Below, piece after piece: positions 28,927 through 40,361 of a DNA stretch of 64,000 nt (position 1 is the stretch's first letter; each line of letters opens with the position of its first letter). The position numbers were made by a program, and so were the translations under genes. A model generated the notes under the pieces. It was not told where the DNA came from and made no database searches. It worked only from the letters and a program-made list of their open reading frames with translations. The stretch is from Gilliamella sp. ESL0405 (GTDB lineage Bacteria > Pseudomonadota > Gammaproteobacteria > Enterobacterales > Orbaceae). Location of the stretch: positions 2,728,001 to 2,792,000 of the forward strand of contig NZ_CP048265.1 of assembly GCF_019469205.1 (NCBI RefSeq), given 5' to 3'.

Positions 28927-30087
28927 ATGCAAACTTATGCCCTCCTTATATTACAAGACGGTTCACAATTTATCGGTAAATCAATCGGTGCCAACGGACA
29001 AACTGTTGGTGAGGTCGTTTTTAATACCTCAATGACCGGTTATCAAGAAATACTCACCGACCCTTCATATTGCGAGCAATTAGTCACGTTAACTTACCCC
29101 CATATAGGTAATGTCGGTACTAACAATGCCGATGCTGAATCTAATCAAGTTTATGCAAAAGGGCTGATTATTCGTGATTTACCACTATTAGCCAGCAATT
29201 ATCGCAATGAGCTCGATCTTTCGAGTTATTTAAAACAGCATAATGTTATTGCCATTGCCGATATCGATACTCGCCGTTTAACTCGAATCTTGCGTGAAAA
29301 AGGGGCTCAGCATGGCGTGATTATCACGGCAAACGATAAAGAAACTTTACTTGAAAAAGCCGATACCGCTAAACAAATGGCGATCGATTTTAAAGGATTA
29401 TCCGGACTGGATTTAGCCCAAAAAGTCACCTGTACAAAAAGCTATTTGTGGACACAAGGTGTATGGACAAGAGAGCAAGAACACCCCGCGGCAAAACCGG
29501 AAAGCGCCTTGCCTTATCATGTTGTGGCTTATGATTTTGGCGTAAAACGTAATATCTTACGGATGTTAGTTGAACGGGGTTGTAAATTGACCATAGTTCC
29601 GGCAAAAACCTCTGCGCAGGAGGTATTAGCATTAAATCCTGACGGTATATTCCTATCAAATGGTCCCGGTGATCCGGCACCTTGTACTTATGCCATTGAT
29701 GCCATTAAACAGTTTTTAACTACTGACATACCGATATTTGGTATCTGTTTAGGGCATCAACTGTTAGCGTTGGCTTGTGGTGCAAAAACCATAAAAATGA
29801 AATTTGGACATCATGGTGGCAATCATCCGGTTAAAGATCTTGAAAATAATCGAGTTATGATTACCGCGCAAAATCATGGTTTTGCCGTTGATGAAATGAG
29901 TTTACCGACTCACTTACGTGTGACGCATAAATCACTGTTCGACGGTTCGCTACAGGGTATTCATCATAATCAAAAACCGGCTTTTAGCTTTCAAGGTCAC
30001 CCCGAAGCGAGTCCCGGGCCTCACGATGCCGCCCCACTATTTGATCACTTTATCGAATTAATTAAAATTTATAAGCAGGAGCAATAA
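28927..30087 (+). CDS. carA: Carbamoyl-phosphate synthase small subunit
   Basis: CarA is the glutaminase subunit that supplies ammonia to CarB for carbamoyl phosphate, needed for arginine and pyrimidines. The 386 residues have the CarA N-terminal domain ([21 protein letters not shown]) and a class I glutamine amidotransferase domain with nucleophile C274 in [15 protein letters not shown] and the [11 protein letters not shown] histidine and glutamate near 360. One base separates it from carB. Confidence 0.97.
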   Translation: MQTYALLILQDGSQFIGKSIGANGQTVGEVVFNTSMTGYQEILTDPSYCEQLVTLTYPHIGNVGTNNADAESNQVYAKGLIIRDLPLLASNYRNELDLSSYLKQHNVIAIADIDTRRLTRILREKGAQHGVIITANDKETLLEKADTAKQMAIDFKGLSGLDLAQKVTCTKSYLWTQGVWTREQEHPAAKPESALPYHVVAYDFGVKRNILRMLVERGCKLTIVPAKTSAQEVLALNPDGIFLSNGPGDPAPCTYAIDAIKQFLTTDIPIFGICLGHQLLALACGAKTIKMKFGHHGGNHPVKDLENNRVMITAQNHGFAVDEMSLPTHLRVTHKSLFDGSLQGIHHNQKPAFSFQGHPEASPGPHDAAPLFDHFIELIKIYKQEQ

Positions 30088-30088
30088 C

Positions 30089-33000
30089 ATGCCTAAGCGA
30101 ACAGATATTAATAGCATTCTCATTATTGGCGCTGGCCCAATTGTTATTGGTCAAGCTTGTGAATTTGATTATTCCGGCGCTCAAGCTTGTAAGGCTCTGC
30201 GTGAAGAAGGTTATCGGGTTATTTTAGTCAATTCTAATCCTGCCACCATTATGACCGATCCGGAAATGGCGGATGCAACCTATATTGAGCCGATTGATTG
30301 GACAACGGTGAGTAAAATTATTGAACAAGAAAGACCCGATGCCATTTTGCCCACCATGGGCGGACAAACAGCGCTCAATTGTGCGTTAGAACTGGATAAA
30401 AGAGGCATTTTAAAACAATTTAATGTCGAGATGATCGGCGCTACCGCTGATGCAATTGATAAAGCTGAAGATCGCAAACGTTTTGATCAAGCCATGAAAA
30501 AAATTGGTCTTGATACTGCCCGTTCCGGCATTGCTCACTCATTAAAAGAGGCTTATGCCGTACTTGAACAAGTTGGCTTTCCTTGCATTATCCGCCCTTC
30601 TTTTACTATGGGGGGAACCGGTGGCGGGATTGCTTATAACACTCAAGAATTTGATGAAATTTGTACCCGAGGACTTGATCTGTCGCCCACCAATGAACTC
30701 CTCATTGATGAGTCATTAATTGGTTGGAAAGAGTATGAAATGGAAGTGGTACGAGATAAAAATGATAACTGCATCATCGTCTGTTCGATTGAAAATGTTG
30801 ACCCTATGGGCATTCATACCGGGGATTCCATTACCGTTGCGCCAGCTCAAACTCTAACTGATAAAGAGTATCAAATCATGCGTAACGCATCGATAGCGGT
30901 ACTTCGTGAAATTGGCGTTGAAACAGGTGGTTCGAATGTACAATTTTCGGTTGATCCTAAAACCGGACGCTTAATTGTGATTGAAATGAATCCAAGGGTA
31001 TCACGTTCATCAGCATTAGCATCTAAAGCAACCGGTTTTCCAATCGCCAAAATTGCGGCCAAACTTGCGGTCGGCTTTACCCTTGATGAGCTATCTAATG
31101 ATATTACCGGAGGTAAAACGCCAGCGTCATTTGAGCCTTCGATCGACTATGTGGTGACAAAAATACCCCGCTTTAATTTCGAAAAGTTTGCCGGGTGTAA
31201 TGATCGTCTAACAACCCAAATGAAATCAGTGGGTGAAGTGATGGCTATTGGGCGGACTTTTCAAGAATCATTGCAAAAAGCGCTACGAGGGCTTGAAGTC
31301 GGTGCGTGTGGTTTTGATCCGAAATTTGACAATTATGATGATGAAAAAAATCTCAGCAAAATACGTTATGAACTGCAAGAAGCGGGCGCTGAACGAATTT
31401 GGTATATTGCTGACGCTTTTCGAGCCGGCTTTAGTTTAGATGAAATTTTCACATTAACGAATATCGATCGCTGGTTTTTAGTGCAGATTGAAGAACTTAT
31501 CAGCCTTGAAAACCAACTGAAATCGCAATCATTCGCTCGCCTGAATTCAGAATCATTATGGCAACTTAAGCGTAAAGGTTTTTCAGATTTACGTATTGCT
31601 AAACTGCTTAATGTTGAAGAACAAGACGTTCGTGATCGACGAAACCAATACGATATCCATCCTGTATATAAACGAGTTGATACCTGCGCAGCAGAGTTCT
31701 CGACCGATACAGCTTATCTTTACTCAACCTATGAACAAGAGTGCGAAGCTAAACCACAATTCATTCGCCCGAAGATTATGATATTAGGCGGTGGACCGAA
31801 TCGGATTGGGCAAGGTATTGAGTTTGATTACTGTTGTGTACATGCAGCGCTGGCGCTCCGTGAAGACGGTTATGAAACAATTATGGTTAACTGTAATCCG
31901 GAAACGGTATCTACCGATTATGATACCTCAGATCGACTCTACTTTGAGCCAGTCACACTGGAAGATGTGCTTGAAATTGCTCATGTCGAAAAACCAAATG
32001 GCGTAATCGTACAATACGGCGGGCAAACACCATTAAAATTAGCCAGAGCGCTTGAAGTCGCTGGGCTACCGATTATTGGTACCTCGCCAGATGCGATAGA
32101 TCAAGCTGAAGATCGCAAACGTTTTCAGTCGATTGTCGATAAGTTAAAGTTAAAACAGCCAGTTAATGCAACGGTTACCGATATTGAAGATGCGGTGATT
32201 AAAGCCGAACAAATTGGCTATCCATTAGTGGTCAGACCGTCTTATGTGCTTGGTGGTCGAGCCATGGAAATTGTGTATAACGAGCAAGATTTAAGGCGTT
32301 ATTTTAAAACCGCAGTCAGTGAATCGAATAATGCTCCAGTACTACTTGATCACTTTTTAGATGATGCTATTGAAGTTGATATTGATGTGATTGCCGACGG
32401 CGAGCAAATCGTCATTGGCGGCATTATGGAGCATATTGAACAAGCGGGTATTCACTCGGGTGATTCTGCTTGTTCATTACCAACATATACTTTAAGCCCG
32501 GAAATTTTAGACCAATTGCGCAAGCAAGCTAAACAGTTAGCGTTAGAACTTAATGTAAAAGGGCTTATGAATGGACAATTTGCCGTCAAAGATAACCAAA
32601 TTTATTTGATTGAAATCAACCCTCGAGCCGCTCGCACCGTGCCATTTGTGTCGAAAGCTACCGGTTTGCCACTAGCGAAAATCGCTGCACGAGTTATGAC
32701 CGGGCAATCACTGGCTAAACAAAATATCACCGAAGAAGTCATACCGCCTTATTACTCAGTAAAAGAGGTGGTATTACCGTTTAATAAATTTAGTGGCGTT
32801 GACCCAATTTTGGGGCCTGAAATGCGTTCAACCGGTGAAGTGATGGGAATTGGTAAAACTTTTGCCGAAGCCTTTGCCAAAGCACAACTTGGTAGCTTAT
32901 CAAATATGAAAAAATCGGGAAAAGCTTTGTTATCTGTTCGTGATCAAGACAAAACTCGCTTGTTAGCGATCGCTAAACGATTAATTGCGCATGGCTTTAG

Positions 33001-33304
33001 TATTGATGCTACTTTTGGGACTGCTAAGGCATTACAACAAGCTGGCATACCCTGCCAAATGGTCAAAAAAGAGAACGAAGGGCGCCCCAATATTCATGAC
33101 CATATTAAAAATGGCGAATATAGCTATATTCTCAATACCACATCTGGACGGGCTGCTATTGAGGCGTCGAAAATTTTACGCCGTAGCGCAATCCAATATA
33201 AAGTGTATTACGATACTACGATGAATGCGGCCTATGCCACAACTGCCGCATTAGACTGCGATCCAGCACAATATGTTGTTTCATTGCAAACACTTTATGC
33301 ATAA
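30089..33304 (+). CDS. carB: Carbamoyl-phosphate synthase large subunit
   Basis: CarB makes carbamoyl phosphate from bicarbonate, ammonia and two ATP. The 1071 residues (E. coli 1073) hold two homologous ATP-grasp halves: the first starts with [20 protein letters not shown], the second near 556 with [20 protein letters not shown]. The C-terminal allosteric domain (about 935-1071) is present. It is the second gene of the carAB operon. Confidence 0.98.
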   Translation: MPKRTDINSILIIGAGPIVIGQACEFDYSGAQACKALREEGYRVILVNSNPATIMTDPEMADATYIEPIDWTTVSKIIEQERPDAILPTMGGQTALNCALELDKRGILKQFNVEMIGATADAIDKAEDRKRFDQAMKKIGLDTARSGIAHSLKEAYAVLEQVGFPCIIRPSFTMGGTGGGIAYNTQEFDEICTRGLDLSPTNELLIDESLIGWKEYEMEVVRDKNDNCIIVCSIENVDPMGIHTGDSITVAPAQTLTDKEYQIMRNASIAVLREIGVETGGSNVQFSVDPKTGRLIVIEMNPRVSRSSALASKATGFPIAKIAAKLAVGFTLDELSNDITGGKTPASFEPSIDYVVTKIPRFNFEKFAGCNDRLTTQMKSVGEVMAIGRTFQESLQKALRGLEVGACGFDPKFDNYDDEKNLSKIRYELQEAGAERIWYIADAFRAGFSLDEIFTLTNIDRWFLVQIEELISLENQLKSQSFARLNSESLWQLKRKGFSDLRIAKLLNVEEQDVRDRRNQYDIHPVYKRVDTCAAEFSTDTAYLYSTYEQECEAKPQFIRPKIMILGGGPNRIGQGIEFDYCCVHAALALREDGYETIMVNCNPETVSTDYDTSDRLYFEPVTLEDVLEIAHVEKPNGVIVQYGGQTPLKLARALEVAGLPIIGTSPDAIDQAEDRKRFQSIVDKLKLKQPVNATVTDIEDAVIKAEQIGYPLVVRPSYVLGGRAMEIVYNEQDLRRYFKTAVSESNNAPVLLDHFLDDAIEVDIDVIADGEQIVIGGIMEHIEQAGIHSGDSACSLPTYTLSPEILDQLRKQAKQLALELNVKGLMNGQFAVKDNQIYLIEINPRAARTVPFVSKATGLPLAKIAARVMTGQSLAKQNITEEVIPPYYSVKEVVLPFNKFSGVDPILGPEMRSTGEVMGIGKTFAEAFAKAQLGSLSNMKKSGKALLSVRDQDKTRLLAIAKRLIAHGFSIDATFGTAKALQQAGIPCQMVKKENEGRPNIHDHIKNGEYSYILNTTSGRAAIEASKILRRSAIQYKVYYDTTMNAAYATTAALDCDPAQYVVSLQTLYA

Positions 33305-33365
33305 ATATTGACTAAAAAGTAAGCCTGTAAAATACATAGCGGCTGACAGATTTGCGCAAAACAAG

Positions 33366-33399
33366 AACCTTAGTACGATTAAAATATAGTACTAAGGTT
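33366..33399. terminator. Hairpin after carB
   Basis: AACCTTAGTAC and GTACTAAGGTT form a perfect 11-bp stem around 12 bases. No strong U-tract follows. It is the only terminator-like element in the 260-base gap between carB and the GFA-family gene. Confidence 0.5.
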
Positions 33400-33564
33400 G
33401 ATTTAAAAATGGTGATAATTTGCAGGCTTTTCGCACTTGTATTAACTTTACGCTAAATAAACCTTAATCACTTGCCATTGACTAATGTTGCATCTTATTT
33501 ATTTGCTATATCCAAATTATAAGTAAATTTTTATTTAAATTGTCGACGATTTAATTAATTGTAT

Positions 33565-33987
33565 TTATTTAGAATTTTGATTAACTATAGCTAAAATATC
33601 GGCCTCTGTCAGTTTCTGCGTCGGATTAGCAAAAGCGTAACAAGTTGGTTTTTTGTCAATAAAGACCTCTGATGTAAAATCCAAATTCTTAATATCATTA
33701 AAAATCCAGGCAGCAAGATAATAATTTTGTGTGCCGGTTAAATGATAATAAAGGTGAGATCCGCACTGCTGACAAAATGCTCTTTCAGCCCATTGTGATG
33801 AAGGATAATGACGTATATTGTCTTGACCTTCTACGGTAAGCTCACCGTTATACATTAATGACATAAAAGGTCCGGCACTCCACTTCCGACAGGTTTCACA
33901 GTGACAGGCACTTAAATGTAAGTTTTTGAAAGGGACAACCAACTTAACTTTGCCACATAAACATGTCCCATGATACTCAGTTGACAT
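33565..33987 (-). CDS. GFA/CENP-V-family zinc protein
   Basis: This 140-residue protein has the zinc-binding fold of glutathione-dependent formaldehyde-activating enzyme (GFA) and CENP-V. Seen: C9 and C11 in GTCLCGKV, C28, C30 and C33 in CHCETCRKW, and C72 and C75 in FCQQCGSHLYY. Many family members have no proven reaction, and nothing nearby points to formaldehyde metabolism. It stands alone. The start has AAGGAG at a suitable distance upstream. Confidence 0.85.
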   Translation of the reverse strand: MSTEYHGTCLCGKVKLVVPFKNLHLSACHCETCRKWSAGPFMSLMYNGELTVEGQDNIRHYPSSQWAERAFCQQCGSHLYYHLTGTQNYYLAAWIFNDIKNLDFTSEVFIDKKPTCYAFANPTQKLTEADILAIVNQNSK

Positions 33988-34178
33988 AAATACTCCTTTT
34001 TGATTGAAATGAATAATTTTTACTCAAACCTAAATCATTATAACTAAAAAACAAGCAAATCTTGTCAAGAAGTTTCAGAAACACCCTACGTTTTAGTAAA
34101 AAAACCGTATTTATTTGTTTAAAAATGTTTAAAATTAGCTCGATTAAGCAAAAAGGTATTGCTTTATTATTTTATTAC

Positions 34179-34184
34179 TATAAT
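34179..34184 (+). promoter_or_regulatory. -10 box of the initiator tRNA gene
   Basis: A perfect TATAAT ends 16 bases before the first tRNA base. A weak -35-like TATTGC lies 16 bases upstream of it. Confidence 0.55.
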
Positions 34185-34200
34185 ATAGCCACCTCTTTGA

Positions 34201-34277
<77 letters not shown>

Positions 34278-34317
34278 ATTCCTCAAAAATCTATTCTAAA
34301 TTATTCTTAATAATAAA

Positions 34318-35202
34318 CTATTCTGATTTCGGTACAGCCAGTAGCGTTGATACAGCTTCACTAATTCTTCTAGCAATATAGCTATTATTCATGGTGTACA
34401 AATGGATACCGTCAACATTTTGTGAAACCAAATCAACAATCTGATCGATAGCATAAGCAATACCGGCGTCACGGAACGCATCAGGGTGATGCTCGTATTT
34501 CTCCATCATCTGTTTGAATTTCTTCGGTAGATTTACGCCACACATCGATACCATACGTTCAATTTGGTTTTTGTTCGTTACCGGCATAATCCCTGCTTCA
34601 ATTGGTACATTAATTCCCATATCACGGGCTTTGTCTAAGAAAGTATAAAAATAGTCATTATCAAAAAATAGCTGTGATATGAGTTGATCTGTTCCGGCAC
34701 TCACCTTTTCTTTTAAATGTATTAAATCTTGTTTTAGCGTTGATGCTTCAAGATGTCCTTCAGGATAACATGCCCCAATCACATTAAAATCACCATTTTC
34801 TTTAATAAATGAAACCAGCTCGCTGGCATAGCGAAAATCATCTTTAGGTGTAACTGTCGGGCTAATATCGCCTCGCAGTGCAAGCACATTATCGATACCG
34901 GCACATTTAAGATCATGAAGAATTTTTTGCATTTCTGCTTTATCAAAATTAATTCCCGGCAAATGAGCAACACTTTCAATGCCATAAGTATGTTTGACAG
35001 AGTGGGCGATATCAATTGTCGTTTGACCATTCAAACTACCACCAGCGCCATAAGTAACACTGATAAAATCAGGTTTGAAGTAACCAAGTTCACGCAATGT
35101 GCTATAGATTGTCTCTAAAGGTGACGTTTTTTTAGGGGGAAAAACTTCAAAAGAGAACACGGTTTTTTTATTAAAGAGTAAATTTGTTTTCATCTGTATC
35201 AT
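34318..35202 (-). CDS. metF: 5,10-methylenetetrahydrofolate reductase
   Basis: MetF reduces methylene-THF to methyl-THF, the methyl donor for MetE. The 294 residues show FSFEVFPPKK at the N-terminus, FISVTYGAGGS, VLALRGDISP and the late IEAGIMPVTN block. The wording looks more like Firmicutes MetF than E. coli MetF, so transfer is possible. Two in-frame starts exist (35202 and 35193) and neither has a clear ribosome binding site. It follows metE on the same strand. Confidence 0.92.
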   Translation of the reverse strand: MIQMKTNLLFNKKTVFSFEVFPPKKTSPLETIYSTLRELGYFKPDFISVTYGAGGSLNGQTTIDIAHSVKHTYGIESVAHLPGINFDKAEMQKILHDLKCAGIDNVLALRGDISPTVTPKDDFRYASELVSFIKENGDFNVIGACYPEGHLEASTLKQDLIHLKEKVSAGTDQLISQLFFDNDYFYTFLDKARDMGINVPIEAGIMPVTNKNQIERMVSMCGVNLPKKFKQMMEKYEHHPDAFRDAGIAYAIDQIVDLVSQNVDGIHLYTMNNSYIARRISEAVSTLLAVPKSE

Positions 35203-35234
35203 CCATTGGTGTGATTACTATTATCCTTACTGAC

Positions 35235-35264
35235 ATTTCCGCCGCCAAAATCGGCGGCGGAAAT
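35235..35264. terminator. GC-rich perfect hairpin between metE and metF
   Basis: ATTTCCGCCGCC and GGCGGCGGAAAT form a perfect 12-bp stem with a six-base loop in an otherwise AT-rich region. There is no U-tract on either side. It may reduce read-through from metE to metF or stabilise the metE mRNA end. Confidence 0.55.
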
Positions 35265-35296
35265 TAAGGTAAAGCAAATTAATTAACGCAACAGTG

Positions 35297-37570
35297 TTAA
35301 TTAAGCGTTTTTCGAACTTCTAATGTTGCTTGAACTAAATGTTCTAAACTTGCAACAACTTCTTTCTCACCACGAGTTTTTAAACCACAATCCGGATTAA
35401 TCCAAAGTTTTTGCTTGTCAATTTTTGCCAGTAACTTCTCAATTGTTGCTTTGATTTCAGCAACCGGTGGTACACGTGGTGAATGGATATCATAAACACC
35501 CGGTCCAACTTCAGTTTTAAAGTTATTGGCTTTAAGTACATCAATCAATTGTAGATTAGAACGTGATGCTTCAAATGAAATCACATCAGCATCCATGGCA
35601 TCGATATCTTTGATAATGTCAGCAAATTCGCTATAACACATATGTGTATGAATTTGTGTATCAGCTTGTACTTTGCTGTGTACTAATCTAAATGCCGGAA
35701 TAGCCCAATCAAGATATTCACTATTCCAATCAGCTTTACGTAATGGTAATTTCTCTTTTAACGCTGCTTCATCAATTTGGATGACTTTAATGCCGGCCGC
35801 TTCAAGATCTAACACTTCATCACTGATTGCTAAACCAATTTGGAATACTGACTCTTTTTGTGAAATATCTTCACGAGGGAACGACCAGTTAAGGATCGTC
35901 ACTGGGCCAGTTAACATGCCTTTAACGGGTTTGTCAGTTAGGCTTTGTGCATATTGTGAATATTCAACGGTAATTGGTTTAGAGCGTGAAATATCACCCC
36001 ATACAATGGGTGGCTTAACACAACGAGTACCATATGATTGCACCCATGCTTTTTCAGTAAAGACAAAACCATTTAAGCTTTCACCAAAATATTCAACCAT
36101 GTCATTACGTTCAAATTCGCCGTGAACTAACACATCAATACCAATCTGTTCTTGAAGCTTGATGCATTCTGCAATTTTTTGTTTGTTAAACTCGGTATAT
36201 TCATTTAAACAAATTTCACCTTTCTTGAATTTTGCACGGTTTAAACGTACATCAGGTGTTTGCGGGAATGAACCAATCGTTGTTGTAGGTAATAATGGCA
36301 AATTAAAGGCTTTTTTCTGTGCTGCTTCACGTACTGAAAATTCCGGTAGACGAGTAAAATCAGACGCTTTTAAAGCCGAAACTTTTTGACGTACCGCTTG
36401 ATTTGCTCCTTCACGCTCACGCGTAAATAGGGTTTGATTTGCTTTGTAAGCCGGACTATTTTCAAAATTTGAATCTTTGACTAATTCACCCAGTTCAGCT
36501 AACTCTTGTAGCTTTTCTTGAGCAAAAGCAAAATAAGCTCGTTGTTGAATCGTTAATTTAGTTTCGTTTTGTAATGTATAAGGTACATGCAGTAACGAAC
36601 AGGAAGTATTAATCACAATGTTTGCCGCTTTTTGCTTAATTTTTGCGACTAATTCCAATGTTTTTTTATAATTATTTTTCCAAATATTTTTACCATTTAC
36701 CACACCAGCAAATAACACTTTATCAGCCGGGAAACCATGACTTTCAAGTAATGCTAAGGATTGTTTACCTTCAACAAAATCAAGCCCGATACCGTCAAAT
36801 GGTAACGCCACTAATTGTTGGTAACAATCACGCACATCGCCAAAGTAAGTTTGTAAAACCACTTTGGTTGTACCTTTAACTGATAAAATTGACTGATAAA
36901 GCTCATTGAATAAAGCGATATCTTCATGAGTTAAATCAGTCACTAAAATTGGCTCATCAATTTGTATCCACTGCGCACCAAGTGCAGTAAATTTCTGAAT
37001 AATTTCTTGATAGGCTTTAATAATATCGGCTTTAAAATCAACAAGCTGTTTATTACCTAAATACTGTGCTAATTTGAAAAAGGTTAATGCGCCAATCACA
37101 ACCGGTTTGGTTTGAATACCTAGTGCTTTGGCTTCTTGATATTCGTCAAAAGGTTTGGTGCAGGCTAATTTTATTTGTAGTGAATCTTCAATTTCTGGCA
37201 CTAAGTAGTGATAATTAGTGTTAAACCATTTTTTCATTGCCAACGCTCGCACATCACCTTTTTCACCTTGATAACCACGCGCCATGGCAAAATAACGATC
37301 GAGTTCAGGTAAGCCTAAATCTTGATAACGTTTCGGGATAACATTCAGTAAACAGGCCGTATCTAATACTGCATCATAAAATGAAAAGTCATTAGATGAG
37401 ATTAAAGCAATTTTATGTGAGGCTTGTTGTTGTAGATGTTCAGCACGTAGGGCTTTTGCTTCATTTAATAATTCAGCTTGGGTTTTGTTACCTTTAAAAT
37501 AAGCTTCGGTTGCAAATTTAAGCTCACGAAGTTTACCAACACGAGGATATCCAATAACTGCAGTATTCAT
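35297..37570 (-). CDS. metE: Cobalamin-independent methionine synthase
   Basis: MetE transfers a methyl group from methyl-THF-glutamate to homocysteine, making methionine without B12. The 757 residues (E. coli 753) have the two-barrel layout: N-terminal [20 protein letters not shown], and the C-terminal catalytic barrel with [13 protein letters not shown] and zinc ligands in HTHMCYSEF and [11 protein letters not shown] frame from seven codons upstream is open, but AAGGA stands before the ATG at 37570 that starts MNTAVIGYP. Confidence 0.97.
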   Translation of the reverse strand: MNTAVIGYPRVGKLRELKFATEAYFKGNKTQAELLNEAKALRAEHLQQQASHKIALISSNDFSFYDAVLDTACLLNVIPKRYQDLGLPELDRYFAMARGYQGEKGDVRALAMKKWFNTNYHYLVPEIEDSLQIKLACTKPFDEYQEAKALGIQTKPVVIGALTFFKLAQYLGNKQLVDFKADIIKAYQEIIQKFTALGAQWIQIDEPILVTDLTHEDIALFNELYQSILSVKGTTKVVLQTYFGDVRDCYQQLVALPFDGIGLDFVEGKQSLALLESHGFPADKVLFAGVVNGKNIWKNNYKKTLELVAKIKQKAANIVINTSCSLLHVPYTLQNETKLTIQQRAYFAFAQEKLQELAELGELVKDSNFENSPAYKANQTLFTREREGANQAVRQKVSALKASDFTRLPEFSVREAAQKKAFNLPLLPTTTIGSFPQTPDVRLNRAKFKKGEICLNEYTEFNKQKIAECIKLQEQIGIDVLVHGEFERNDMVEYFGESLNGFVFTEKAWVQSYGTRCVKPPIVWGDISRSKPITVEYSQYAQSLTDKPVKGMLTGPVTILNWSFPREDISQKESVFQIGLAISDEVLDLEAAGIKVIQIDEAALKEKLPLRKADWNSEYLDWAIPAFRLVHSKVQADTQIHTHMCYSEFADIIKDIDAMDADVISFEASRSNLQLIDVLKANNFKTEVGPGVYDIHSPRVPPVAEIKATIEKLLAKIDKQKLWINPDCGLKTRGEKEVVASLEHLVQATLEVRKTLN

Positions 37571-37660
37571 TTTCTTTTCCTTATTTAGCATTTAGCACTT
37601 TTCTTTAGTGGTTAAAAAGATAGCAAAAAAAAATGTTATTGAATAATTCTAGTTTTTTAT

Positions 37661-37686
37661 CAAAAGATATAGTTTTTAGCTATATC
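37661..37686 (-). terminator. Terminator after yagU
   Basis: On the minus strand GATATAG and CTATATC form a 7-bp stem around seven bases and run into TTTT. It lies between yagU and metE, both read leftward. Confidence 0.6.
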
Positions 37687-37753
37687 AAAAGGTATAAAAA
37701 ATCCCTCAGTTTTTCAACAGAAGGATTGAAATAGATGAAAATTAATAAATTAA

Positions 37754-38305
37754 CTACTGGCGCCATTCGCCACGGATTGGTCTTGAAAAATGAGCAAGCA
37801 CAGCGATCATACAGATTTCGATCGATACACCCCAATAGATATGCCCTAAAATTTCACTCCAAAGTTCATAACCATTTAGGTTCCATAACCAACCAACGGT
37901 GCCTTGCGGATCATAAGCGGGATGACGAAAACCTAATAGCGGAATTAAAAAACCGTGCATCATAACGGTAATGATAATGCCATAAAATGCACCATACCAT
38001 AATCGAATATTATTCCAGAAGTAGGCAATAAATACATAAACGAAGGCAAAGGCAAAACTAAATAACCAGTGATAAAGTGTTACTGCGCCCGAAACGATTG
38101 CCGTTTGGTAAACATAATCAAGTGAATGAGAATTAATGCCTAACCAACCAAGCCATGCATCAATGTGTGCCGCAGGTGGTGAAATTTCCCCAGGAACACG
38201 AGGAGGCATATTAACTTCAGAACCCCATTTAACCAGTGCGCTAATGAATCCACCAATCAGAGTAGTCCAAACAATAATTTGACGATTTATTTTATTTCCA
38301 AACAT
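37754..38305 (-). CDS. yagU: YagU-family inner-membrane protein
   Basis: This 183-residue protein resembles E. coli YagU (DUF1440 family). It has about four membrane helices, the N-terminal FISALVKWGSEVNMPPRVPGE like the E. coli AFVKWGAEVPLPPR block, and a C-terminal SEILGHIYWGVSIEI like SEIFGHLVWFWSIEI. YagU has been linked to acid tolerance in E. coli, but its mechanism is unknown. It stands alone upstream of metE with its own likely terminator. Confidence 0.82.
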   Translation of the reverse strand: MFGNKINRQIIVWTTLIGGFISALVKWGSEVNMPPRVPGEISPPAAHIDAWLGWLGINSHSLDYVYQTAIVSGAVTLYHWLFSFAFAFVYVFIAYFWNNIRLWYGAFYGIIITVMMHGFLIPLLGFRHPAYDPQGTVGWLWNLNGYELWSEILGHIYWGVSIEICMIAVLAHFSRPIRGEWRQ

Positions 38306-38647
38306 TTAAAATTTCCTATTTATTGTTAAAATTCTTCGAATTATATTGCATATTAATGGGTGTTAAAAGAGGAAAAACAAGATAAATAAACAAAAAAATC
38401 TATTATAACAATCGATAAAACTTGTTTTAAAATGAAAGTGTCAAATAAAAACACTCAATCCATTTATATATTATCAAAAATCAATGAAGCCTTTATTATT
38501 TAACTGTTAGCAACAATAAATAATAATGGATACTCAATTAGTTAACACATTACAAATTACTCATAAAATATAAAAACTGTATTTATTTACAGTGTTTTTA
38601 TTGCTATACTGTTTTTATCATCAATAGTACTGTTTATTAAAAATATT
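38306..38647. other. AT-rich divergent region yagU/recN
   Basis: This 342-base stretch holds no credible gene. Its recN-proximal end carries the SOS box described separately; the rest is AT-rich without a clear motif. Confidence 0.5.
38575..38594. promoter_or_regulatory. LexA (SOS) box of recN
   Basis: AACTGTATTTATTTACAGTG contains the exact CTGT-N8-ACAG core at 38577-38592, about 54 bases before the recN start. Two partial CTGT-containing stretches at about 38609 and 38630 could be degenerate further sites; E. coli recN also has more than one. Confidence 0.85.
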
Positions 38648-40309
38648 ATGATAACTCAACTTACTATCAATAATTTTGCTATCGTCGATCAGTTGTTAGT
38701 GGATTTTACAACAGGGATGACCGCAATTACGGGTGAAACAGGTGCAGGTAAATCGATTGCGATCGATGCATTAGGGCTTTGTTTAGGGAATCGTTCCGAT
38801 GCTTCATCTATCCGATCCGGCGCTGATCGTGTCGATATTTCAGCTTGCTTTGTGCTTGATGACACCCCCGCTGCCTTTTCTTGGCTAACTGAGAATCAGC
38901 TAGATGAAGGTAATGAGTGTATTTTACGACGAGTTATTAACCAAGATGGACGTTCTAAAGCCTTTATTAATGGTCGGGCAGTACCAATATCACAACTGAA
39001 AGATTTAGGACAACTATTGATTCAAATTCATGGTCAACATGAGCCTCAGCGACTTTTACGTAGTGACTATCAACAGCTTTTACTTAACCATTATATGAAT
39101 GAGCCATCGTTGCTTAGTCAAATGAATCAAGCATATAAACAGTGGAAAACAGCTTGTCAAACTTATCAGCAATATCAAACCTCCAGACAAGAGCGTGAAG
39201 CACATATTCAACTTTTACAATATCAACTTAAAGAGCTTAATGAGTTTTCCCCTATTGAAGGTGAATATCAGCAAATTGATGAAGAATATAAACGCCTTTC
39301 CAACAGTGAACAGTTAATTCAGCTTAGCCAACAATCAGTGATGCTGTTGGACGAAGCCGAAGAATATAATGTCAGTAACTTACTCAATAGCGTGAAACAT
39401 ACCGTACAGGAGTTATCGGCTTTAGATCCAACTCTAAGCGATATTTGTAATTTACTTGAGGAAGCTTCCATTCAAATTAAAGAAGCCAGCTACGAACTAC
39501 GCCATTATAGTGAGAGTTTAGAGCTTGACCCTGCCCGTGTGATGCAACTTGAACAGCGACTTTCAAAACAAATAGCCTTAGCTCGTAAACACCATGTGGC
39601 TCCTGAAGCTTTACCGGAATTACATCAAAATCTTTTAGCTGAGTTTAAGCAAATTAATCAACAAGACGAACAAAGCGAACAACTGAAAGCTGACATTAAT
39701 AAATACCACCAAGTCACATTAGAACTTGCCAGTAAATTACATCAAAAACGTTTAGCCATCAGTAAAACCTTAGCGAAAAAAGTGACTGCTATTATGCATG
39801 AGTTATCGATGCCAAATGGGCAATTTAGTATTGAAATTGCCTATGATGAAAATCGGTTAAATGAAGATGGTGCCGATCAAGTCACGTTTTTAGTAACAAC
39901 TAATGCCGGTCAACTCGCACAACCATTGGCTAAAGTTGCATCGGGCGGGGAGTTATCTCGTATTGCCCTTGCCATTCAAGTTTTAACTGCGCAAAAAATG
40001 GATACACCTGCATTAATTTTTGACGAAATCGATGTCGGTATCAGTGGCTCTACAGCGGCAAAGGTAGGGCAACTGTTAAGACAATTAGGTCAATCAACAC
40101 AAGTTATTACAGTCACGCATTTACCACAAGTAGCTGGTCAAGCCAATCAACACTATTTTGTCAGTAAAGAAACCAACGGTAAACAAACATCAACCGATAT
40201 GCAAAAATTGGATGAAAAGGGTCGTATAAACGAACTGGCACGGCTTTTAGGCGGGGATAAAATTACTAATGCAACATTAGCCAATGCGAAAGAGCTACTT
40301 ATTATCTAA
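38648..40309 (+). CDS. recN: DNA repair protein RecN
   Basis: RecN is an SMC-like ATPase that acts early in double-strand break repair. The 553 residues have Walker A GETGAGKS at 29-36, a long central coiled coil (about 150-370), then the signature [16 protein letters not shown] and Walker [15 protein letters not shown] consensus LexA box upstream predicts SOS induction. It is 52 bases before coaBC. Confidence 0.97.
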   Translation: MITQLTINNFAIVDQLLVDFTTGMTAITGETGAGKSIAIDALGLCLGNRSDASSIRSGADRVDISACFVLDDTPAAFSWLTENQLDEGNECILRRVINQDGRSKAFINGRAVPISQLKDLGQLLIQIHGQHEPQRLLRSDYQQLLLNHYMNEPSLLSQMNQAYKQWKTACQTYQQYQTSRQEREAHIQLLQYQLKELNEFSPIEGEYQQIDEEYKRLSNSEQLIQLSQQSVMLLDEAEEYNVSNLLNSVKHTVQELSALDPTLSDICNLLEEASIQIKEASYELRHYSESLELDPARVMQLEQRLSKQIALARKHHVAPEALPELHQNLLAEFKQINQQDEQSEQLKADINKYHQVTLELASKLHQKRLAISKTLAKKVTAIMHELSMPNGQFSIEIAYDENRLNEDGADQVTFLVTTNAGQLAQPLAKVASGGELSRIALAIQVLTAQKMDTPALIFDEIDVGISGSTAAKVGQLLRQLGQSTQVITVTHLPQVAGQANQHYFVSKETNGKQTSTDMQKLDEKGRINELARLLGGDKITNATLANAKELLII

Positions 40310-40361
40310 TTGAATTGTGGTAATATAACGCTTTCGATTTGGCTATAAAGGAAACTCGATC

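Noticed and set aside
33366-33399. Hairpin after carB as a small RNA gene
   Set aside because: No promoter is visible and the position fits a transcript end.
37700-37730. MetR or MetJ site upstream of metE
   Set aside because: TTCA and TGAA are in the wrong orientation and spacing for MetR, and no AGACGTCT-like MetJ box is seen.
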